Assembly: GCA_023251195.1 (NCBI GenBank)
Contig: JAHEZG010000025.1
Coordinates: 1,978 to 21,052 of the forward strand
Direction: 5' to 3'
Length of the DNA: 19,075 bases
Origin: Chitinophagaceae bacterium
GTDB lineage: Bacteria; Bacteroidota; Bacteroidia; Chitinophagales; UBA10324
Of the stretch, positions 14,033-19,075 are shown in pieces (positions within the stretch are counted from its first letter, which is position 1; the number at the start of each line of letters is the position of its first letter). The translations under genes and the position numbers were made by a program. The notes beneath the pieces are model-generated. The model worked only from the letters and a program-made list of their open reading frames with translations, did not search any database and was not told the DNA's origin.

Positions 14033-14117
14033 TTTGCTTTTCAGATAATTTTTCTTCATCAGAAATAAATTCAGTGTAATTTTTTCTATCGGCTGCAAGA
14101 AATTTTTATAAGAATTC

Positions 14118-14133
14118 AATCTGTGAATCTGTG
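14118..14133. repeat. Short AATCTGTG direct repeat
   Basis: Two exact tandem 8-bp units AATCTGTG (14118-14125 and 14126-14133) lie in the 111-bp convergent spacer. They resemble the CTCTGTG interspersed family seen elsewhere in the window. No terminator stem with a T-tract is apparent in this spacer. Confidence 0.55.
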
Positions 14134-14143
14134 ACTAAAAATC

Positions 14144-15334
14144 TTACTCAAAATTGATGCGAAAAAGTTTTCCTGCTTTGGTTGGACCGAGGGCTGTTTG
14201 TCCGCATACATATATTTCGCCGGCTTCATCTTCACCAAAACTATTGATATAGAAATCTCCTTTGGGGCTAACGACAGTTAACTGTCTGCGTTCATAAGTG
14301 GTGGAACCTGCGGGCTGTAACAGCATAAAGAATGGTCCGGTCCAGTCGCCGAAAATATACTTGCCCTGCATGTCGGGATACTTAGTGCCGCGATAGACAT
14401 ACCCACCAATCACACATTTGCCAATGGAATGGTCATACTCATCAATGGGCATCGTGAGTCCGGTCATGCTGCAATTTTCTGAAGGACTGTAACAATGCCT
14501 TCCTTCCATTGTGCGCCATCCATAATTCTTTCCTTTTTCTACAATATCAATTTCTTCGTATTCATTCTGACCTACATCAGCACAAAACAATTCTCCGGTT
14601 TTTCTATCGAATGAAAAGCGCCAGGGGTTGCGCATGCCGGTACAGTATATTTCGTCGCGACCATCTTTATTCACGAATGGATTATCGGCGGGGCTTGTGT
14701 AAGCAACCGTTACATCTACATTAATTCTTAAAATTTTTCCGAGCAGTGTATTTATGTTTTGTCCGTTGCCGGTGGTTCCGTGTTTATCACCTGCGCCGCC
14801 GCCATCGCCAACACCGATGTATAAGTATCCGTCTTTTCCGAAAGCCATTTGTCCGCCGTTGTGATTTGATTCGGGTTCATCAATTTTCATAATAATTTTT
14901 TCAGTGGTGTTTGCCATATCAGGGTTGGATGAAACAGTATATTCGGCAATCACACTTGTGTTGTCCATTCCTTTTAAAGTTGGAGGAGCAGAATAGTAGA
15001 TGTAGAATTTTCCATTGGTTTTGTACTGCGGATGAAACACTAAACCGAGCAAACCTTTTTCAGAATAAATACTATTCAGTTTATCAGTCTTGCCTTCGAT
15101 GTCGAGAAAGGGAGTTGGTAAGAGTGTTCCGTTTTTTACAATGCGCACTCTTCCGCTTTGTTCAATCACAAACAAACGATTGCTTCCATCGTTTGCATTT
15201 ACAATTCCGATTGGGGCTTCGAGTTCACTACAGATTTCAACGAGAGAAATATTATATGAAATCGGTTTTTCTTTTTTCACTCCCGAACCTGCACACGCGA
15301 GTAAAAACAAAATGGAAACGGAAATAATTTTCAT
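14144..15334 (-). CDS. PQQ-dependent sugar dehydrogenase-like lipoprotein
   Basis: A 396-residue soluble glucose dehydrogenase (GSDH/HHIP-like) six-bladed beta-propeller with a lipoprotein signal (LLAC, Cys14). EAPIGIVNANDGSNRLFVIEQSG opens the propeller. NHNGGQMAFGKDGYLYIGVG carries His158, in the place of the catalytic His of soluble quinoprotein glucose dehydrogenase. GMRNPWRFSFDRKTGELFCADVGQ and YIFGDWTGPF are the family's usual blocks. It would oxidise an aldose or another alcohol in the periplasm or at the outer membrane. Many members have unknown substrates and PQQ use is unproven here. No PQQ synthesis genes are nearby. It is divergent from the deoxyhypusine-synthase-like gene, with a 98-bp spacer. 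Confidence 0.9.
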   Translation of the reverse strand: MKIISVSILFLLACAGSGVKKEKPISYNISLVEICSELEAPIGIVNANDGSNRLFVIEQSGRVRIVKNGTLLPTPFLDIEGKTDKLNSIYSEKGLLGLVFHPQYKTNGKFYIYYSAPPTLKGMDNTSVIAEYTVSSNPDMANTTEKIIMKIDEPESNHNGGQMAFGKDGYLYIGVGDGGGAGDKHGTTGNGQNINTLLGKILRINVDVTVAYTSPADNPFVNKDGRDEIYCTGMRNPWRFSFDRKTGELFCADVGQNEYEEIDIVEKGKNYGWRTMEGRHCYSPSENCSMTGLTMPIDEYDHSIGKCVIGGYVYRGTKYPDMQGKYIFGDWTGPFFMLLQPAGSTTYERRQLTVVSPKGDFYINSFGEDEAGEIYVCGQTALGPTKAGKLFRINFE

Positions 15335-15357
15335 TGTAAAAAATTTATGATGTGAAT

Positions 15358-15409
15358 CAAAGTTAAATAAAGGAAGAATTTCCTTGCTGATTGTGTTTAA
15401 TTATTTTCG
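15358..15409. promoter_or_regulatory. Divergent promoter pair with central inverted repeat
   Basis: Minus strand: TAACTTTG at 15365-15358 is a perfect TAnnTTTG -7 box for the PQQ dehydrogenase gene. Plus strand: TATTTTCG at 15402-15409 is a near match for the gene at 15433. Between them AAGGAA (15370-15375) and TTCCTT (15380-15385) form an inverted repeat with a 4-bp spacer, a possible operator. No clear -33 box was found for either promoter. Confidence 0.45.
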
Positions 15410-15432
15410 CGACCTGATAAAAAAAATATCTC

Positions 15433-16407
15433 ATGAGTAAAGGTCCCGTTTCGCAATTCATCACCCATCACTACCGGCATTTTAATTCTGCAGCATTGAT
15501 TGATGCCGCAAAAGGATACGAAGCACATTTAACCGCCGGTGGAAAAATGATGGTGACACTGGCAGGAGCCATGAGCACAGCCGAGTTAGGAATTTCGTTT
15601 GCCGAAATGATTCGTCAGGGGAAAGTTGATATTATTTCCTGCACCGGTGCGAACCTCGAAGAAGACATTATGAATCTTGTTGCGCACTCGCATTACAAGC
15701 GCGTACCGAATTATCGCGAGTTGACTCCGCAAGACGAATGGGATTTGCTGGAGCATCATTACAATCGTGTAACTGATACTTGTATTCCGGAAGAAGAAGC
15801 ATTTCGTCGCCTGCAAAAACACATTCATAAAATATGGAAGGATGCGGAGACAAAAGGTGAAAGATATTTTCCGCACGAATACATGTACAAAATTTTATTA
15901 AGCGGTGAGTTGGAACAGTATTACGAAATTGACCCGAAGGATTCCTGGATGCTGGCTGCGGCGCAAAAAAATATTCCCATCATTGTTCCGGGTTGGGAAG
16001 ATTCTACCATGGGAAATATTTTCGCTTCATACTGTATAAAGGGGGAACTGAAACCTTCCACCATGAAATCAGGAATTGAATACATGGTGTGGCTGACGGA
16101 ATGGTACAGAAATAATTCTTCAGGAAAAGGAGTTGGATTTTTTCAAATCGGTGGCGGCATTGCAGGTGATTTTCCGATATGTGTAGTGCCGATGATGTAC
16201 CAGGATTTAGAATGGCATGATGTTCCGTTCTGGAGTTATTTCTGCCAGATAAGTGATTCAACCACTTCGTATGGTTCTTACAGCGGTGCAGTTCCGAATG
16301 AAAAAATTACCTGGGGAAAATTGGATATCAATACACCGAAGTTTATTGTGGAAAGTGATGCAACTATTGTGGCGCCACTGATATTTGCTTATATACTTGG
16401 GTGGTAG
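15433..16407 (+). CDS. Deoxyhypusine synthase family protein
   Basis: A 324-residue member of the deoxyhypusine synthase (DHS) family. Eukaryotic DHS moves the aminobutyl group of spermidine to a lysine of eIF5A using NAD. KMMVTLAGAMSTAELG, DIISCTGANLEEDI, IIVPGWEDSTMGN and GFFQIGGGIAGDFPI are family blocks for NAD and spermidine binding. YSGAVPNEKITWGKL near the end carries Lys296, in the position of the lysine that forms the enzyme-imine intermediate (Lys329 in human DHS). Bacteria lack eIF5A, so deoxyhypusine formation is not expected. A polyamine reaction such as homospermidine synthesis, as in DHS-derived plant homospermidine synthase, is a plausible alternative. The substrate is unknown. 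It is a single gene, divergent from the PQQ dehydrogenase gene. Confidence 0.93.
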   Translation: MSKGPVSQFITHHYRHFNSAALIDAAKGYEAHLTAGGKMMVTLAGAMSTAELGISFAEMIRQGKVDIISCTGANLEEDIMNLVAHSHYKRVPNYRELTPQDEWDLLEHHYNRVTDTCIPEEEAFRRLQKHIHKIWKDAETKGERYFPHEYMYKILLSGELEQYYEIDPKDSWMLAAAQKNIPIIVPGWEDSTMGNIFASYCIKGELKPSTMKSGIEYMVWLTEWYRNNSSGKGVGFFQIGGGIAGDFPICVVPMMYQDLEWHDVPFWSYFCQISDSTTSYGSYSGAVPNEKITWGKLDINTPKFIVESDATIVAPLIFAYILGW

Positions 16408-17080
16408 GAAATTTATGTTGAATAGTTTTATTGAATTGAATTTTTTATTTCTATATCCCTGATTTTTTAATTAGGTCGCATATAAATTTTTATCTTCTTT
16501 TTAATTTTAGACTAGTTCGTAGTATCGAATTGCAGTTTTATAAAAGTGCATTATAGTTTATCTGATTTGTAAGCCTGGTCAAAAAAATATTTTAATGCGC
16601 AGTTTTTTTAATAGCGAATTAATGCGTTTATAAAATTGAATTTATCAACATGCTTATATCTCCGCTTCTAAATAAATTTATATAAAAGGCTTGCAAATAC
16701 CGTTTGTCGTATTTATATTGCGCTTGTAAATTTTAGATGAGTAGTGTTTCAGGGGAGAATTTTAAGTTTTTGTGTTGTTTCGAAAAAAAATTTCGTGGAT
16801 TTTTTCGTGAATTTTAATTGATAAATGGAATAAAAACTGCCGAATACAAATAATTTTTTTTGCACAAATTCAAAGATCATTTCTAAAGAAAAACTAACAA
16901 CTTTTAAAAGCCTATGAAAAAAAACTCTACAAACAAATAACTACAGGTTGGCTGAAGGGACAACAGCAACCTCTACCACGAAAAATTAACTGAGCATACT
17001 ATCAGTTATTTAATTGTCCTAATCACTCATTCATTTTTTTAAACCAATCAAACCAAATTTTTAAAAACAAAACCAAGCTT
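16408..17080. other. 673-bp non-coding stretch ending in a structured leader
   Basis: Very AT-rich. No protein frame with a plausible start exceeds a few codons, and no tRNA is seen. Three TTTCG motifs occur at 16778, 16791 and 16803, the last two as a tandem 12-bp repeat (TTTCGTGGATTT, TTTCGTGAATTT). Downstream are an 8-codon mini-ORF (MKKNSTNK, 16914-16940) and two inverted repeats: AGGTTG(G)CTG with CAGCAACCT (16945-16972) and TAACTGA with TCAGTTA (16987-17008). They lie 70-170 bp before the gene at 17081 and may be its 5' leader. No terminator for the gene ending at 16407 was recognised. Confidence 0.5.
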
Positions 17081-17557
17081 ATGAAACAAAAGTTTTTTAA
17101 TGCTGTTGTCGTTTTAGTTGTTCTGGTTTTGAGTCTGGGTCTGAATAATCAGGCAACTGCTCAATCATCAGAAAATTCAACTTCAACTACCGGCACAGTC
17201 AAAAAATCAAGTGAAGCCATGTACATGCAAACGCCGGATTCAAAAACGGGTGTGTACAAAACCGGCAATGGCACCAGTTTAACTGTTGTAGATGAAAGAG
17301 GTAATGTAACCATCACCTCTAACACTGATGGCAAAGAGAGTGTAACGGTTTTAGTAAAACCGCTAATCAATCTTGAAATTACCGACGGGTCTGATTTTGA
17401 TTCATACATTGATCATTACATGAAATGGATTAAAGCCAATCCTGATTATGAAAAATTCGTGTCTGCTGAAGAAATTAATTTGATTCTGGCCGATGATTTT
17501 AATTCATTGTACAAATTGAATTACCTGATTGCTCAGCATCAAAACGCATCAAAATAA
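17081..17557 (+). CDS. Small secreted protein of unknown function
   Basis: A 158-residue protein. Residues 1-28 are a signal peptide (FNAVVVLVVLVLSLGLNNQATAQ). Then comes a Ser/Thr-rich linker (SSENSTSTTGTVKKSSE), a predicted beta-rich part with TGNGTSLTVVDERGNVTI, and a C-terminal helical part (DFDSYIDHYMKWIKANPDYEKF, FNSLYKLNYLIAQHQN). I do not recognise the family. There is no sorting domain, lipobox or enzyme motif. It lies 12 bp upstream of the GEVED surface-protein gene, so the two form an operon and it may be a periplasmic or surface partner of that protein. The upstream leader is long and structured. Confidence 0.8.
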   Translation: MKQKFFNAVVVLVVLVLSLGLNNQATAQSSENSTSTTGTVKKSSEAMYMQTPDSKTGVYKTGNGTSLTVVDERGNVTITSNTDGKESVTVLVKPLINLEITDGSDFDSYIDHYMKWIKANPDYEKFVSAEEINLILADDFNSLYKLNYLIAQHQNASK

Positions 17558-17569
17558 AACCAACCAATC

Positions 17570-19075
17570 ATGAATAGAATATACATAAAATGCTTAACCG
17601 CTGTGCTGCTGCTCACGGTTTTTGCAACATCAAATCTTAGCGCTCAGGTTAGCGGCTATGGTTTTACATCAGCAGCCGGTGTTTTTACTCCATTGGTAGC
17701 GCCTACAACTGCAATTGCAGCTCCCTGGGATGATGCTATTTCAGCACCTATCACACTGCCATTTACTTTTAATTACAATGGTACAAATTATACACAGGTT
17801 AAAATTAATACCAATGGAACTATATATTTTGGAACCACTATGTTGGGAACAACAAATTACAATGCTATTTCAACAGTTTTAGCAACTAATGTTGGTAGTT
17901 TCTCAGGACTAGGTCGTGATTTGCAAAGTGCTGCTGTTGGTGGCGTTGCAGTTACTTACAAAACTCTTGGTGTAACACCGAACCAACAATTTGTTGTTGA
18001 ATGGCTAAACTGCCGTGCTTTCGTTGGAACTCAAACCTGGAATTTCCAGATGATTCTTAATGAAACATCGAATACTTTACAAGCTGTTTATGGTGCGTTT
18101 ACTACACCTGCTGCATCAACTGCTCAGGTTGGTCTTCGTGGCGCATTGGCAACAGATTTTAACAATCGTACTACAGCTGTTAGCTGGGCGGCATCAGTTG
18201 CCGGTGCTTTTAATACAAGCACAGTAACTATTGGTATTGCAAATAACCCAGTTTCAGGTTTAACCTGGACTTGGTCTCCACCTCCTCCTTGTGCTGCTGC
18301 TCCAACTGCAGGTACTGCCACCGGCCCTGCTGGTTTACTGGCTTGTAGTGGTGTTGCATTTACAATTACTGATGCAGGTTACACTACCGGTGCTTCCGGT
18401 TTAAGTTTCCAATGGCAAAGTCAGCCATTATGTGGCGGTGCCTGGGGTAATGTGGCGGGTCAAACCTCACCTGGTTCCGGCACTTTTACACAAGCCGCAT
18501 CTTGTTGTTATCGCTTATATGTAATCTGCACACCAACCGGTCAGGATGCTATAAGTAATACCATTACTATGGGTATGAACAGTGCTATTAACTGTTATCC
18601 ATTGTGGATTGCTTCATCCACTGCTGATGAAGAAATTTCTAACACAACTATTACCGGTACAACTATTTTGAATCAATCATCAACCTGTGCCACAGTTGGC
18701 CCTGGTCCCGGTTCAATTTTACAACGCTATTCTAACTACCGTGGTTTTGCAACTACTCCAGACCTTGGTCAGGGTTGTCCAATTGGTTTTTCATTAACTC
18801 AAACCACTTGTGGTGGTTCTTTTGGCAATGGTTTTAAAATCTGGGTTGATTATAATCAGGATGGCGACTTTGCCGATGCTGGTGAAAACGCATATTCACA
18901 ACCAGTTGCCGCTACCGGTAACCACACTAAAACAGGTTCGTTTGTTGTACCTCCAACTGCTACATTAGGTAATACAGGATTACGCGTTTGCGTAGTTGAA
19001 GCTGGTTTTCCTAATGCAACCGGTTATGGAGCAACTTTAGGATTTACCTGGGGTGAAACGGAAGATTACTTGTGT
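17570..19075 (+). CDS. GEVED-domain surface protein, N-terminal part (3' end beyond window)
   Basis: The frame is open from ATG 17570 to the right edge (502 codons, no stop), so it is partial. Residues 1-25 are a signal peptide (LTAVLLLTVFATSNLSAQ). Residues ~30-245 form a beta-sandwich opened by PWDDAISAPITLPFTFNYNG and KINTNGTIYFG, a segment found at the N-terminus of many Bacteroidota surface proteins. A proline-rich hinge (WSPPPPC) follows, then an Ig-like segment with several cysteines (~255-345). The start of a GEVED domain is visible at ~420-502: FKIWVDYNQDGDFADAGE and ending WGETEDYLC. Such proteins are often adhesins or T9SS cargo with a C-terminal sorting domain, which would lie outside the window. 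It follows the small secreted protein gene by 12 bp. Confidence 0.88.
   Translation, partial: MNRIYIKCLTAVLLLTVFATSNLSAQVSGYGFTSAAGVFTPLVAPTTAIAAPWDDAISAPITLPFTFNYNGTNYTQVKINTNGTIYFGTTMLGTTNYNAISTVLATNVGSFSGLGRDLQSAAVGGVAVTYKTLGVTPNQQFVVEWLNCRAFVGTQTWNFQMILNETSNTLQAVYGAFTTPAASTAQVGLRGALATDFNNRTTAVSWAASVAGAFNTSTVTIGIANNPVSGLTWTWSPPPPCAAAPTAGTATGPAGLLACSGVAFTITDAGYTTGASGLSFQWQSQPLCGGAWGNVAGQTSPGSGTFTQAASCCYRLYVICTPTGQDAISNTITMGMNSAINCYPLWIASSTADEEISNTTITGTTILNQSSTCATVGPGPGSILQRYSNYRGFATTPDLGQGCPIGFSLTQTTCGGSFGNGFKIWVDYNQDGDFADAGENAYSQPVAATGNHTKTGSFVVPPTATLGNTGLRVCVVEAGFPNATGYGATLGFTWGETEDYLC

Overview
The window is a chromosomal segment of a member of the Bacteroidota (Bacteroidetes). It is AT-rich. 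It carries a Por secretion (T9SS) C-terminal sorting domain, a PorE-like OmpA lipoprotein, a GEVED-domain surface protein, Bacteroidota-type promoters (TTTG, about 18 bp, TAnnTTTG), few Shine-Dalgarno sites, and small interspersed repeats typical of this phylum. I cannot fix the genus; the order could be Chitinophagales or a relative.

Layout. 1-2066 (minus): a two-gene unit with a T9SS-sorted secreted protein followed by the N-terminal part of a large tail-fibre-like protein built of ~71-residue repeats, which runs off the left edge. 2246-6738 (plus): a conserved membrane-anchored hypothetical protein, the large (catalytic) subunit of methylmalonyl-CoA mutase, then the two halves of a split 5'-nucleotidase (a lipoprotein C-terminal domain and a Tat-exported metallophosphatase). 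A DUF433/DUF5615 toxin-antitoxin-like pair lies between these halves. 6841-8580 (plus): dnaA, then tRNA-Ser(GCT) and tRNA-Pro(TGG) with a clear promoter and a rho-independent terminator. A truncated GIY-YIG nuclease remnant follows at 8581. 8673-11964 (minus): a carboxypeptidase-regulatory-like secreted protein, tsaE, and a PorE-like TPR/beta-propeller/CRD/OmpA lipoprotein. 12241-13383 (plus): an acyl-CoA dehydrogenase. 13559-14032 (plus): an unknown two-helix membrane protein. 14144-15334 (minus): a soluble PQQ glucose-dehydrogenase-like lipoprotein, divergent from 15433-16407 (plus), a deoxyhypusine-synthase-family protein. 16408-17080 is a gene-poor stretch ending in a structured leader. 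17081-19075 (plus): a small unknown secreted protein followed by a GEVED-domain surface protein that runs off the right edge.

Functional themes. Metabolism: the mutase fits propionyl-CoA/succinyl-CoA interconversion and the acyl-CoA dehydrogenase fits beta-oxidation. Periplasmic nucleotide salvage: the split nucleotidase. Cell surface: T9SS cargo, adhesin-like repeat proteins and the PorE-like anchor. Core genes: dnaA, tRNAs and tsaE. No clear new defence or mobile system is visible. The most interesting signals are small scale: a toxin-antitoxin-like pair splitting a nucleotidase locus, a 7-bp tandem repeat inside a signal-peptide coding region, an 8-bp-unit repeat whose TGA supplies the stop codon of two unrelated genes, palindromic and CACAGAG-type interspersed repeats, a bacterial deoxyhypusine synthase homologue, and a hairpin-rich leader ahead of the surface-protein pair.
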